DNA from: Paramecium pentaurelia
Lineage: Eukaryota; Ciliophora; Oligohymenophorea; Peniculida; Parameciidae
Reading direction: 5' to 3'
Assembly: GCA_905183005.1 (NCBI GenBank)
Contig: CAJJDO010000002.1
Coordinates: forward strand, 1,017,450-1,081,449
DNA: 64,000 nucleotides
Shown: positions 1 to 12,907 of the stretch, in pieces
Position numbering within the stretch: the stretch's first letter is position 1
Layout: every line of letters starts with the position of its first letter
The notes under the pieces: generated by a model
What the model was told of the DNA's origin: nothing
Databases searched by the model: none
The model's input: only the letters and a program-made list of their open reading frames with translations
Translations under genes and position numbers: made by a program

Positions 1-493
1 ATGTTAAAAATCATTTTCAATTTCTATATGTTTATCTAAAGATCTTTAGAATTTTGAAAAAGAATGGTCTAAAATTGATGACATTTTGCTATCAAATTAT
101 GATTCTTAATATTCCATTCTATGTTTTGACTTTTTTAATTGATTTTATCTAATTTGTCTCAATAAAAATGATGTGCACTAATAAATAACATAAAGTAGTA
201 ACATTTTAAATTTTCTTATACTCTTCATTTTCAATATTCACATTTTATATGGTATCAAAAAATTGTTAATCAGATCTATGAATTTTATATTGCTAACATA
301 ATTTAATCGCCAATCTTTTATCACATTTAAATTATCTGAGCTTAATAAATTAATCACAATCTGTCCATTCAATAGGCTTTCTAGAAAGATTAGGAAAGTC
401 ATTTATGTTTATTTTCTTACGTTCTTTGTTAGATTTAAATAGATTATGTTCATAAGTTTTAAGTTCTTTTATAATGCTTTTTTGAGGTTTCAT
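1..493 (-). CDS. Hypothetical protein, 3' end beyond the window
   Basis: Minus-strand gene starting at the ATG complementary to 491-493 (N-terminus MKPQKSIIKELKTYEHN). Read with TGA as the only stop, it stays open to base 1, so the C-terminus lies outside the window. A 25-nt intron at 178-202 (GTTAC...ATTAG) is needed: without it the frame hits TGA at 92-94, while removing it gives a continuous hydrophilic, Lys/Gln-rich sequence. The visible part is about 155 residues with no motif, signal peptide or membrane segment that I recognise. It lies 62 bp downstream of the next gene on the same strand. Product unknown; existence well supported by frame and intron. Confidence 0.7.
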
Positions 494-554
494 CAAATTT
501 AAAATGATATTTATATAAATTTAATAATAATTAAATAGTTTAATTAAATTTTAT

Positions 555-1768
555 TCATCTAAACAGAGATATATATTTAACTTAAACTTTCTTGGATGAA
601 AATAGGCAATATAACATGAGATAAAAAAATTGGAATTAAAGCATTTATATATATATATAAAGTTAAACTCATCTTAAATCGATTTGGCTCTTTTATTGAT
701 AGGCATGCTTCATTTTGACAGGTGCCTTTTATTAAGATTGCTTAATTGTTAAAAGTTTATATTACTTGATTGTCCCAAACTTCTTAGGAACTCTTGATAA
801 ATACTTTATTGATGTTTTTTGGTTTAATTGGATTTTCAGGTGGTGACAATTATTATGACATTGCACTCTAAATAAATCTTTTCTTTCCATTTTTAATATC
901 TGATTGGGCTTTACAAATTTAATAAGATGATAAAATATTTTTTTATATTTTTGTCTAACTCTTAAATAATCTATCAGTTTAACTCTAAAATGATTCTGGA
1001 TATAGTTATGAATTTTTACAATTATTAAGATGACCTTAAAGATCAAGATAGCTTTTTAGTTTTTATGTTGATTCATGTGATTTGTATTTACCTAAACCAT
1101 AATTATCTTCCTTATAATCCTTTATTTGCATCTAAAATAGTAACTAAATAAATATTACTGCACTAATTGGTAAGTTAATACGATGAGAAAAGTCTTGTTA
1201 TCTTTATTCACATGTTCTAATAACTTAAGAATATTATATACTTTAAAATTCTCTTGGAGTCTTTTTAAGAACTTTCTGCATTGGCATTATATCTAATATT
1301 TGATGAACATCTTCTTTCTGGTGATTAAAATTAATCTAAGCTTGGAATCAAAGTCCTTTTTGTATTTGAATCTTCAAGTGATTTTCTCTCTGTGGCATAA
1401 TTTTTTGGTTTAGTTACATCATTTTTGATTGGAGTAGTATTTTCTTTAAAAATTTCTGAACTTTAATGTAGTTTCTTATAAGCCTCATTATTAGGATTTC
1501 TTTTTCCATTTAAAACTGTTGGATGTTGTTTTTTGCATGAAGAATTTAGAGCCTCATAATTATTATTAATCTCTTTCTTGTTAGTTAATCTTAAAAATAG
1601 TTGGTACTTGTCGTATTATTCCATTATATTGGCTAACAGATAATATTTATTTATATAATTTATTACAGATTTATAAAACATATAGAACTCATTTATTATA
1701 TTAAAATAACTTAATTATGTAGCTCTCTTAAATTGTAAATAAGAAATAGACAAATTTGAATTGTCCAT
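555..1768 (-). CDS. Hypothetical protein with two short introns
   Basis: Starts at the ATG complementary to 1766-1768 (MDNSNLSISYLQFKR). Introns at 1217-1241 (25 nt) and 1132-1158 (27 nt) join three frames into one protein of roughly 385 residues. The product is polar, rich in Asn, Lys, Ser and Gln, with a Tyr-rich segment near residues 15-45 and no recognisable domain. The last 20-40 residues, after the SIKEPNRFKMSL region at about 670, read through an AT dinucleotide run; stop assigned at 555-557, but the true C-terminus may be at 669-671 if a different frame is used. A shorter open frame at 762-1046 in another phase is a shadow of this gene. Function unknown. Confidence 0.65.
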
Positions 1769-1927
1769 TAAAAGTATAATATACAAAAACTTCTTTTTAA
1801 ATAAAATTAATTATCGCAATTAAATTATAGAAAATATTAAATAATTTCTTAGTTTTTATAGTAAACATATTATGTAAAAAGATATTTTTATTTAAATATA
1901 AGATAAATTTAAAATCTAATACTAAAT

Positions 1928-3292
1928 TCAAAATTTTTTTGATAAAACTGGAATTTGCTTAAAAAATGAAGGTTCTAATTAAGATTAATCTGAATATATT
2001 AGAAATTTCAATCTATTTTGATAAAATGTTTTTCCATCAGAATCTATTATTTCTGTTTAATTAATTTATACAAAATTATTTGGTCCCATTTAATCCAAAA
2101 GATAGCATGTTACATATTCTGGTATATGGTTAAAATTATTAATATCATTTTTCATTTCCATTTAAAAGGATTAAAGTTTTTATAAATTAACATAATGTAG
2201 GGAATAGAAAGTAAACGTAAACGAAATCAATCTTAAGTCAATTAATTATTTTGATTATGTTTAACATTCTTCAACTTTCTTTTTTGTTTCAATTTTTTAA
2301 TATGTATATCTTTTTGTTTATGTTTATAATTCTTCAGTAATGTTTAAACTTATCACTTAATTCTTCATAGAATGCATCAAAATTTATTAAAATAAATTAA
2401 TTGAAATTTAGGTTAAGAATTTAATATTGATGTTGAGAGAAAATGAAGCCTCCATTTGATGTTACATTATAAATTTAACAGAATAATATTCTGCAATAGT
2501 AGATAAATACTATTATATTGTATCAAGATATATAAATAAATTAGAAATATATTAAATCTAAGAAATTTATGGTATTTTATCTTATTGAAAGTATATTAAA
2601 TAGTTCCTTACATAATTCATAATTTATAAATTGAGGCATTAAATTTTTAAGAACATTTAATCTTAAATATTTTTAGAGAAGCGTTATTTAATTGTTTTAA
2701 TTTCTAAATTGATATTAGCTTATCTATTAAGAATTTCTTATGAATAATTAACAATTGATTATTGATATTCTAAAATATCTTTTTCATATGATTCTATTAA
2801 ATTATGTACTTATTCAGTTTTTATAATAACAATTAAAATAGGTTTTCCAAAATTAAATAATTTAACAATAAGTTTCATCTTTTTATGTTTTTCATTAATC
2901 TTGTCTTATTAAATAATGTCAATCTCATAATCTTGGTTTTCAGCATTCATATAACTTTCAGAAGTTTTTATTTTCTTGAAACAGAATTCTTCAAGTTTTT
3001 ACAATTTAGATAAAACTTTTTCATTAATTCTCTGACTCTCATTCATATTATTTAAGACATATGATGTTCTTAAAAATTATCTAATTTATTCAGAATCTTT
3101 AATATTTTTGAGATTTTCAAAAGTTTTATTCTTAAATTCAAGATTAAACTGTCTTGTTCTTTCATCCAAGCTTACAGCAAACATAGAATCAGTTACAAAT
3201 TCATCAATTATTTCTCTAATTTATATATTAACTTTACTTTTATTTATTGGCAATTAAATTAAGAGAGAAAGCAAGTCTCGAAGTATATTCAT
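1928..3292 (-). CDS. Hypothetical coiled-coil-rich protein, 454 aa
   Basis: Single uninterrupted frame of 455 codons from the ATG complementary to 3290-3292 (MNILRDLLSLLIQ) to TGA at 1928-1930, no introns. Charged and helical throughout the first two thirds, with heptad-like Leu/Ile spacing around residues 60-220 (for example LSKLQKLEEFCFKKIK), which suggests a coiled coil. Residues after about 330 are less regular. No signal peptide, no membrane span, no catalytic motif. The next gene downstream, at 555-1768, lies only 160 bp away on the same strand, but ciliate genes are normally transcribed singly, so no operon is implied. Function unknown; the gene itself is well supported by length in an AT-rich context. 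Confidence 0.75.
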
Positions 3293-3400
3293 ACATATAT
3301 GTTAAAACACTAACAAAAGATATGCAAGCACAAGAATGTAACATAAATTATATGTTATTTATAGTGTAAACCTAGAATAGAAATATTAAAATTAAAGGAG

Positions 3401-3850
3401 TCACTATGGTGTATATTAATTTTAGTTTATTGTCGCTAAACTACATAATTCCAAATATGAGGGCAGATGAATTAAACCCAAAAAAGAAATTAGGACTTTA
3501 TATTTATACGATTTTTACATATTATTTCCACTCATTGCTATCATAACATTTGTTGACACACTCCAAATATACATTGCAGAAAAAACAAATTTTAAACGTG
3601 GTTTTAATTTTGGACTTAGTAAAAACAATCCGAAACAGCAAAATACAACTGCTGCCATCATTATTATTAAAACATATGGTTATTACTGAACTACAAAAAT
3701 AATAAGTGTGATAAGAGCAGCGAAAGTCATGAGAAGATTAAGTATCTTAAATCCAACTAATCTAATTTTGTTAGAGTGTTCTTCATATTAAATCTCAAAA
3801 TCATATTCATAAAAGTTGAGTTTCCATTTATGGAAAGGTAAACTTATCAT
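3401..3850 (-). CDS. Small multi-pass membrane protein, 149 aa
   Basis: 150 codons from the ATG complementary to 3848-3850 (MISLPFHKWKLNFYEYDFE) to TGA at 3401-3403, intronless. After a charged N-terminus of about 35 residues come at least three and probably four hydrophobic spans: LLMTFAALITLIIFVV, VLIIMMAAVVFCCFGLFLL, FVFSAMYIWSVSTNVMIAM, and VLISFLGLIHLPSYLELC. The order (cytosolic helix, hairpin, Pro/Lys loop, hairpin) looks like a complete small integral membrane protein, not a fragment. I do not recognise the family. Not a secreted protein: no cleavable signal. Confidence 0.75.
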
Positions 3851-4650
3851 TTGTATTAATTAATAATCAGTAATTAAAATAACTTATATGCATATTAATT
3901 ATATCATTGCACAACTTATTTCATAAATCAAAAGTTATTTGCTTAAAACAGATCCTTCTCTATTATATTAAAACAAATAGGGAATATTTCTGTAATTTAT
4001 TTAAAATGAACTCTTAAAAGGATAGTATAATTGGAATCAATTTATTTGAGAAAGTAAAGATGTTTAAATTAAAATAAGACTGAATTATATTATGGGATAT
4101 CCATAAATGAACTTGAAACATTTTAGAATAAAGATTATTTGACAAAAATTACATACTAATTAAAGAAGTTTATTAATTATTATATAAATTTTAATATTTT
4201 TATAAAAATTTCCTTTTTTATTAATTCTACCTACATGTTTATAACTAGCTATGATTTTTCTCGATTTAATTATATAATGAAAAATTATAAAATAAAAAAG
4301 GACTTTCTACACTAAATTGAAAGATTAGATTCAATTAAAATATATTTAATTTATGCATAGTAACATGCCTTCATATACTATATTATAATTAAATCAAAAT
4401 AGAAACAATAATTAATAGCTAATAATTAATTGGTATTTAGTATAATATAAGTTATAATAAACTATTAGCAATACTCTTTAATATATATATTTTACTATAC
4501 TAATTTTGAACAAATCTTATATTTAGTGAGAGAAAATTGGAAGAGATGATCTGAACATTTCAACTTAATGATAATTGAAATTACTCTTTGTTTTAGCTTT
4601 TATTTCCTATTGATTAAATATATAATAATATAAATATATACAATCAATAA
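3851..4650. other. Intergenic region, divergent promoters
   Basis: About 800 bp between the minus-strand membrane protein and the plus-strand kinesin. All frames are broken by TGA at short intervals and no protein-like stretch or structured RNA was seen. Very AT-rich with ATATAT runs near 4480-4500 and 4620-4640, just upstream of the kinesin ATG. Presumed to hold both promoters; no specific element can be named. Confidence 0.6.
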
Positions 4651-7627
4651 ATGACAACAACTCCGAGTGTTAGAAGTCGAAAATGGTTTGAAGATGTAAA
4701 GGGAGAGTTATTGATGCCAATTGTCAGAATTAAACCAGCAACCAATTTTTAAAGAGAGGATTTAAGAATTAATAATCAAAATATTATATTGACAGATCCA
4801 AACAATAGAATATTAGAAGAATTTGAAGTTCCAGAAGCTTATGGATAAGAAGTAGGCCTTGAATAAATATATAATGAAAGAGTGGCTCCTTTAATTTAAT
4901 AATTTATATAAGGTTTCAATGTGAGTGTTTTTGCATATGGTTCTACAGGTGCAGGTAAATCATAAACAATAGAAGGAAACAAGAAAGAGAAAGGTATAGT
5001 TACACTTTGGGCAAGCACTTTATTTGCATATTTGTAAGATAAGGTAGTGTAAACATACAAAGAAGATAGTGTGATTGCTGATTATAAGTATGAAGTGAGA
5101 ATGCAATATTTGGAAATATTAGATGAAAATATTATGGATTTATGTGCTGATAGAAAATTTGGAGAAAGATTGTTTGTTGAAGATCATCCTTGGGATGGAC
5201 CAATTGTTTAAGGAGCATCTTGGCATGAAATTACAAAAGACACCGAATTAAATGATCGTTTATATAAAGGATTAAAAAGTAGAGATAATACTAGTAATGA
5301 ATTTGGAAAAGTAAGTGCAAAGGCTACATCATTATTTATAATTGACCTTAAATAATGGTTTTCAAATAAAGATACATAAGAAATGGTCTTGCTAAAAAGT
5401 CAGGCAACCTTTGCTGATTTACCAGGAAGTGAAATATTGGTGGATGATGCAGAAACAATTAGAGTAAAATAAGGATCAACATTAAATAAAGTAATTATAG
5501 CATTTACACAATTAATTAAAGATTTGGCAAATAGATAAGAAGATTATGTAATGTATGATACATCTACTGTGACTAAATTAGGTAAAGAAATATATGGAAG
5601 TAATTCATATAATATAGGAATATTTTGTTGTTAACATGGTGATCCTAAAGGTTCTTCTTTAGCATTATAAGTATTCAAATAGGCTCGTAAAATAATGACA
5701 TATCCTGTTATAAATAACCATAGAGTCATAGCATTATTGAGATAGTTTAGATTAGAAGCTGCATCTAGTAATTAAGTAGGGAAAAAGAAAGATACTCCAG
5801 TTGCTTCAGGGGATTCTGTTGGTGTTTAAGAATTACTTGATCTTAAGAGCAAAGTCAATGATTATGCTAAATAGATAGCTGATATGGATGATGAAATTAC
5901 TGATTTGAAATCAAAATTATCAGCTTTGAGAGCAAGATTTTAGGAATTAGTTAAATAAAAAGTAGAATTGTAAGATGAATTAATTAAGGCTGAAGAGGAT
6001 AAAATAGAATCAGCTAAGGCTTTATTGGATATGGAATTGTAGAACACAAAATTATAAGAATTAATTATTTAAATTTAATCTGAAAATAATACTAAAAAAT
6101 TGAATGATGAAAATATTTCAGATGATGTTAGACTATAAAAGGCATAGTAGATTATTCAGGAATTATAAGATAGATTAAGAGAAGCTATAGATGAAAAGAG
6201 AGAAATTGAAATGGAATTTATGGCTTTAAAGAAGAATTACATGGATAAACTAAAAGAATTGGAAAATATTAGACTCTAATAAGAGAATTATAGTCTTGAA
6301 CTTATTAATTTAGGTAATGAAAATAAGGCTCTTTAAGAGGAAATATCTAAATTATATTAATCAGATGGTTAAACAAATGAACAAACAAAAATGATGTAAG
6401 AAAAATTAAAGACAATGACTGATGAGTTGAGAGAGAAAAGAGAAACTCTTGAATTTGCAAAAGCTGAAATTGAAAGATTAAAGGTTGAATTAATGAAATA
6501 TGGATTATTAGGAGCAAAAGATAAATTGGAACTTGATAAAAAGAGATTAGAACTTGATAAATCATCTACATAAATTTAGATAACATAATCTCCTAATAAT
6601 GATGATGCTTATAAGAATGAAAGAATGTTATGGGAAAGTCAAAAAATGGAACTTACACATAAAGTTAAATCATTATAAAGAAAAGTAAATGATGATAATG
6701 AAAGAATAAAAGATTTAGAAAAATAATTAAATGATTTAAATGGTGAGAATGTTAAGATGTAATTGTAATTAGATGAAATGAGAGCCATTTATAGAAATAA
6801 ATTGATTTAAATTCATAAATTAGATCCAAGAGATGAATTATTTTAAACTTATGCAGCTAAAGAAAGAGAATATTCATAATCTATTGAAATTTTAAGTAAA
6901 AAGAATAAATAATTACAAATTGAAATGAGATCAATTAAAAGTTATTCTAGATAAATTCGTTATTTGGCTGAAGATTGGGCACCTCTTGGTTAACCTTTAC
7001 CTGATATTTTACATAAAGGTTATATGATATTAGATGAAAATGAACTTGTATTTATATTCTAATATATCATAGCATACTCAAGCATAAAAGGATTAAGAAT
7101 AAGAAATTCAAAGACTTAGAAATAAAAATCATATTTTAGAAGCAGAACTTATGAATGTAAAAGAAGCTAAGAAAATTGAAGATCCAAATAATGCTACTAA
7201 GAGACTTATATCTGAAATCTAGTTATTAAAATAGAGTTAAGTTTCTGATAATAATAATAATAATGATTCTTCTTTAAGGAGAGAAAGAAATGATTTATAA
7301 GAAGAAAATAGAAGATTAGTATAATTATTAAAGGATTCCAATAAATGGGATCTTCATAAAATATAATAAGAAAATGAAAGATTATTAAAGATTGTCAAAG
7401 AATATGAGATGATTGGACCATAATCAGGATAAAGTAAGAATGTTCAATAAAAAATTTAATTTTATGAATAACTTACAAAATAATTGGAAAGGGAAAGAAC
7501 TGAATTAGTTGTTAAGGCAACTGTAGCAGAAGAATAATTAGTATAATTATAAGCTAGTATGACCAGAGTAGCAGTAGATTATTAAAAACAAATAAATGAA
7601 CTAAAGAAAAAACTAAAAATATTATGA
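4651..7627 (+). CDS. Kinesin-like protein with degenerate motor and long coiled coil
   Basis: ATG at 4651; one 25-nt intron at 7048-7072; TGA at 7625-7627; exons of 2397 and 555 nt give 983 residues. The N-terminal 350 residues are a kinesin motor: P-loop GSTGAGKS at residues 97-104 inside FAYGSTGAGKSQT, switch II as DLPGSE at 256-261 (usual DLAGSE), followed by a recognisable STLNKVIIAFTQLI helix (usual xxINKSLxALG). Switch I, normally SSRSH, is replaced by SNEFGKVSAKATS at about 215-227 and lacks the Arg and His that sense gamma-phosphate. From about residue 395 to the end the protein is an almost continuous coiled coil. By family knowledge it should bind microtubules and dimerise; I infer weak or absent ATP-driven motility. 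Subfamily cannot be assigned. Confidence 0.9.
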
Positions 7628-7668
7628 TATATATTTTATATTTGAGCAAATTAATAAATAATATAAAA

Positions 7669-9346
7669 TCAAATATCAAATTCATCAAGAAACTTAGCCT
7701 ATCTAATTTAAGCTATATGATAATTCCAACTTTATAAAAATTTATAATCATAGATATTATCTAAATTTATAAATCTATCAAGTAAAGAAACACTAATAAT
7801 TTCATGATTGGGATGTTAAATTAAAAACCTTTCTTAACGGAAAGATTAAGGACCTTCATTATCCTAAAAATCATCCTCTTAATTTTATATTAGAATTTCT
7901 TTATTAAAAGAATGTTAAAATTGGACTTATTTTTATGTATTATATTCTTTATCTTTATTCTTTAAATTTCTAACTTCAGATTCTTATTCATTTTCACTTA
8001 ATTCTTCTTCTTGTATAACCATCTCATTATCATTTCCAGAATGTTACTCATCCTCAGATTAATAAGATCCATCTGCTTTAATTACAGTTCTCCTTCTACT
8101 GGCTATTTTGCCAAGTTAATTTTTTTATTTTGATCCATTTTCTGAGAAATCTTAATTATCTCCATCTTATAAATCTTCTTATTAATTTTCAATATTATTA
8201 GCATTATTAGAAATTTAAGATATTTTTCTTCTCCTTTTATTAGGTGATATAATTTAATTTCCTTAATCATCAAATTTTATAGATTCCTAATCTTAACTCT
8301 CTTTTGTTTAATCTGAGTCCATAGTACCTTATTATTTTATCTTACTTCTTGACTTAGTGTTTTTCATTTTTTTATTAGATGATTGTCTATTATTTTTAAA
8401 TGGTTATCCATCTATATTATTATCATTTTCATCATAGGAATTTATATCATCTTGATTAAAATCATCATCTTCACTTTAATCATCAAAATTATCAATATCT
8501 ACTCTACCTTATATTTAAGAATTATCAATTCTTTAAGTTGCTGATTCTTTTGTTTCTTCTTATATTGAATCATATATATTTTAATGTAAAGATTAACTTG
8601 ATTTTTAACACATTCCATATGGTTTTTAAAGTGGACTTAATAATTTTTTAATAATCTACATATGATTCAATAAATTCTTTATTTATGCTAATAATTAGAA
8701 TAATATATATACAATCTATTCTTTTTGATGAGAAATAGAATTCATTGAAATCTTAAAATAATACATCATATTCATCTTACAATTTTACAAGATTAACATT
8801 TAGATGAACTTAATATTTCTTTTATTAATAGAAAGATTATGAAGAAATGAGCATTTAAACTTTAGTCATAAGTTACTTAATTCTTTCTTCCAAAAGTTTA
8901 TCTACTTACTTTGTATTATCTTAGAGATTATTTAATTTAATGGAAGCTGAAGGCTCTTTAAAAAAGAAATATCTTGGATCTCTAGAATTGATTTCACTTC
9001 TATTTTAATTATGTTAAACAAGTTTTTTAAGTTTGCTTCTATATCTTCTAACAGTTTAGACAACTGAAATACTATTATTGGTGTTTTAACAAGTAATAAA
9101 TTCGCTATTTTGAAAATGTTTAGTTTAATTAGTTGGTTTTATCTTCTCTTAGCTATTATAAACTGAAACAGACATAATTTTATTTCTATGTCTAATTGGT
9201 GAAGGATTATAATGATTAAAACCATTCTACTGTATTGTTTCTTTACTTTAGTTTTATTCAATAGATTCTTAGCTTAGATTAAATTTATATTCTCTTGGCT
9301 ATAATTTTAAGGCAGGTAATCTAAAAGAGTTATCTTAAGCCTTCAT
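7669..9346 (-). CDS. Acidic, Asp/Gln-rich hypothetical protein, 550 aa
   Basis: Starts at the ATG complementary to 9344-9346 (MKAQDNSFRLPALKLQPRE), one 25-nt intron at 8688-8712, stop TGA at 7669-7671; exons 634 and 1019 nt give 551 codons. Residues about 130-215 form a Leu-rich amphipathic helix (VDKLLEERIKQLMTKVQML), probably a coiled coil. The second half is strikingly acidic with alternating basic patches: SEDDDFNQDDINSYDENDN, then KNTKSRSKIK and SPNKRRRK, which resemble nuclear localisation signals. A conserved-looking C-terminus ends in YHIAQIRQAKFLDEFDI. Acidic tracts plus basic clusters suggest a chromatin or nucleolar protein, but this is inference. Tail to tail with the kinesin, 41 bp apart. 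Confidence 0.75.
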
Positions 9347-9453
9347 ATAAATAGTTTTATTATTTATTATTTTAATATTTCATTAAAATTTAATATTAGA
9401 AATCAATCACATAAAATTCATCATTTATTTATACTATTAAATTAATATATAAT

Positions 9454-10554
9454 TCATTTATTTTATACCTTAGGATGTTTTTCTGCTTATTGTAATAAAT
9501 CCTCAACATCTTTCTAATAATTATTATAAATATATACTGTTTATTAATCCAAATATAATAAACATTCACTTAAATTATTGACAATCTGATCCCATTCAGA
9601 TTCCTCCTTTTCCAGTCCTAATATTTTTTCTTATATTTTAACTACGTAATTGATTTTACGTTCTAAAACATCTAAATCTTTACCAAATTATTTTATTGAA
9701 TCAATAAGTGATTCTTCATCTATATCTATAAAAAATATAATTATAGTAATAATACCAAAAGAAGTATCCTATTATGTGAGTTAATCAACTAAAGCAGCTA
9801 ATTATGCAAGTGTTTCATCTTGTTTTTTACTAATATTAAGAAATACTTTATTCCATTCATTATAATAGTTTTCAACTTTTTAAGTATGATTTCTTCTATC
9901 TCCCTTAACAAGAGTTCTTTATACTTATTATTATGGATTTGGATTAATTCCAAGAGTCATTTATTATTATTATTATTATTAGATATTTTTCAATGAGTTT
10001 TTTTCAATAAGCTATAAATTTTTTTAATTTTTATCAATCTTTTCTTTGTTAGCTATAGCTTTAGTCAAATTTTCAATATGCAATTTAGTTTGTTAATTTA
10101 TTTAATTTAATGTGTAGTTTTTAGGTTAAGTTGGCTATGGCTATTACTAAGTTGTTGGTTATGTTAATGTTGTTTATTACCCTTAGATTTAAGGTTGTTA
10201 TTATTATGGTTATCCAAACATATTTGTTTATTGGGTCTGTCCTAATTATGTTGCTTATTATTGTGGTTGTCCTAATAATGAATTTGGCTGTTATTATCCT
10301 GCTAAAGTAGTTTATTGTTACTATCCTAATACATTAGTTTATTATTATTATGGCTATCCAAATATAGCAGTGGACTAATTGGTATTACCAAATATACTCG
10401 GCTATTGTGATTACCCCAAAATTCCTTATGGTTGTTATTACCCTAAAGGATTTTGAGCTTGCCCGAATAAATTGTTTGAAGGAGCAGGATTGTTAAAAAT
10501 TGAAGAAGTTGGATTCCCTTATTATTATGGTTAAGTATTATTTGCTCCATTCAT
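9454..10554 (-). CDS. FG-repeat nucleoporin, Nup62-complex type
   Basis: ATG complementary to 10552-10554; 30-nt intron at 9726-9755; stop at 9454-9456; 356 residues. Residues 1-150 are a Gln/Asn-rich, low-complexity domain with spaced FG-type repeats (IFNNPAPS, LFGQAQ, SIFGNT, AIFGQPQ, NMFGQPQ) and many LGQ variants, some with the Phe lost. Residues about 165-355 form a coiled coil containing VENYYNEWNKVFLNISKKQ and VLERKINYVVKIQEKILGLE, the arrangement seen in central-channel nucleoporins (Nup62, Nup58, Nup54). It should sit in the nuclear pore channel and bind transport receptors. I favour Nup62 because of the Trp followed by heptads, but Nup58 or Nup54 remain possible. The final codons may extend through a second possible intron near 9421-9456. 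Confidence 0.7.
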
Positions 10555-11147
10555 GTTTGTAAACATTATTAATTTAAATTTTAAGTAATAAAGCAAAAAT
10601 TATTTAACTAAAATCATTAAACAAATAATTCTTATTTAACACTACTAATTAATACAATCAATCTAAAATCACATTTTGATTTCGAACACTAAAGTACTTA
10701 ACATTAAAGATAATTATACTTAATTTTTATGAAAGAATTTTGGAAATCATAATAATATTGATTCTTTATGTGAACACACCTTTATATATGTTAAGATTAA
10801 GACCACTTTACATCTAGCTTTAGTAATTATAAATTAATTTTCTAAAGAGATATAAAAAACAAAGAATTTTATTTGGAATGTATTCTTTTTTCTTAAAAAT
10901 ATTGAAATTAAAATCAATATAAGAAAAAATCAATTTAGGATTATCAAACATATAGAATAGATAATTGAAATTCTTAATTTCAAAAAATTGTCCTTCTCCA
11001 TATGGTTACTTCAATATCTGGAAGATTATATGAAAAATACAAAATACTATTTAATATTAATTTGAAATGGATATTTATTTAATATTCTAATTTATTAATT
11101 ATTAATTCTAAAATTAAAAAATAATATACTTTATAACTACAATCCAA
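10555..11147. other. Intergenic region, no gene seen
   Basis: About 590 bp between two minus-strand genes. TGA codons interrupt all frames; no protein-like segment, tRNA-like fold or repeat was found. It must contain the 3' end signals of the gene at 11148 and the promoter of the nucleoporin gene. Confidence 0.6.
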
Positions 11148-12194
11148 TCATTTTTCTTATAGATCTGATTTAGCTTTAATCAAATCCTAGTAAAGTAATT
11201 TAATTCCTTCTTCATTCAAGTTAGATTAAAAGAATATTTCCAAAATGTTCTAAAATTTTTCTAATTGTTTCTGATTGTCTTATCCTTTAATAATTTAATC
11301 AATAACATCTAAGATCTAATCTGAATTCAATTTTTTATTTTAAGATTTCCCCTTAATCTTCTTAATTTCCAATTCTATTAATTCTAGAAAGGCTATAATA
11401 TCATCTATTTAATCATAATCCAGATCTTAAAGAATAATGACTTTTTATTTTTTATTTTCTTTCTCATAGTTTTCTTCAATCATCTACTTATTTAATTTTT
11501 TATCTTAATGCAATAGTTTTTACTTTAACAATAAGTTCTAAATTAATAACATAGATATTTATTCTTGAGTGTAATACAATTTCTTTAACTTAATTAAAAT
11601 AGAGTCTATTGCTGTATATTTACTTATTGTTATATTTATGATTTAATGATCTACTGGACCCTTAATGAATACCCAATTTTCATCAACTTGAATATCTATA
11701 TCTGTAGTTTTTCCTCCTAAAAACTCTAATGTAATTTTTGAATTCTTTTTTAAACTCTTAACATAAAATTAACTCAAATAAACTCCTTTACTAAATGAAA
11801 TAGTTCCATCTTTTTCAGCTGTTTGTATATTGATATTATTAGTGGTAGTCTTAGTATTTTATTTTGCTTTTTTAGGAATATAAAGATCTTTGAAATTAAT
11901 GAATAGAGATCCATTATGATCTTTAAAAGTATCGTTTGTTTTATTTATACTATGAATCTCTCTTTCTTATAATTCAACATAGTATTTATGTTCAATCAAT
12001 TTTTATTCTTTTTCTAAGATGAATTAATCGAAATCCATTAATATAGATAAATATTCTTCATTGATTTCATAAAGTCCAATTTCTTTTTTGATCTAATTAA
12101 TTGTCCCTTAATAATATTGGTGATATTTCTAATCTGATTCAATTAAGCTTAAGAATAAATTAGCCTTCCTATTATTCAATATTTACTTCTTCAT
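11148..12194 (-). CDS. Hypothetical protein with coiled-coil ends, 348 aa
   Basis: Intronless frame of 349 codons from the ATG complementary to 12192-12194 (MKKQILNNRKANLFLSLIE) to TGA at 11148-11150. Residues 15-95 and 220-345 are helical and charged with Leu/Ile periodicity. Between them, residues about 130-200 look like a beta-rich segment (TISFSKGVYLSQFYVKSL, ITLEFLGGKTTDIDIQVDE, WVFIKGPVD). Acidic/Lys-rich overall, no signal or membrane span. I recognise no family. An alternative, longer start a few codons upstream would be in another frame and is not supported. Confidence 0.7.
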
Positions 12195-12907
12195 CAATGT
12201 ATTTTTTCATTTTTAATTCTTATTATGTATTCTAATATTACTAGATTTGACATGGTAAACCAAAGATGGGTTTACAATTTTTATATATAATGCTATTATC
12301 ATAAGTATATTTCAAACTTTTTTCCACCATTTTTAGACCATCGAGAATTGATTAACAATATATTGTTGTGATGATAAATATAAACATATAATTATATTAT
12401 TAATTATAATATTGTTATACTAGTAATTGAGTAATTTTCTTACTCCTTTATGAAATGAGTTTTTGATATAAATTAATATAGTGAAAATACTAATGTGGAA
12501 TTTATTAATTTACTTTAAATTCAATAATTAATGTAAAAATGAATAAGATTTTTATTAGTGAATGTTTTTAAGGGTTTTCAAATTTTGAGTGTTGGGTACA
12601 TAAATAATTTATAAAATATTAATATAAACATAAAAATGATATCAGAATTGAATTCATTTTTTGACTGTCCAGACAATTCAGGGAAATCCAATAAAATTTG
12701 GTAACCTATTATTGATTTAGAAATATATAATGTAATATATATATAGTAAACGTTATTAAGAATGACATCATCGTTTTTTAAGAAGACTGCCGCAAAATCA
12801 GTAAAAAATAGAAACAACTAAAATTGATTACAATCTAATTAGGAAATGAACATTTATATCATATTAAAGACTAAAAAATATCTTAGCTTAATATAACAGT
12901 AGCTGTA
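12195..12907. promoter_or_regulatory. Divergent promoter region
   Basis: 713 bp between the starts of two divergent genes (unknown coiled-coil protein on minus, protein kinase on plus). No coding frame of substance: the open stretch at 12578-12817 on the minus strand has no protein character and is interrupted by the intergenic base composition. Specific promoter elements cannot be named. Confidence 0.4.

Noticed and set aside
762..1046. Standard-code minus-strand ORF of 94 codons
   Set aside because: It begins at TTG and lies in a different frame from the spliced gene at 555-1768, whose translation is continuous with TGA-only stops.
7630..7980. Plus-strand open frame downstream of the kinesin (FEQINKQYKIKYQ...)
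   Set aside because: Antisense shadow of the acidic gene at 7669-9346, whose minus frame is longer, spliced and fits to the codon.
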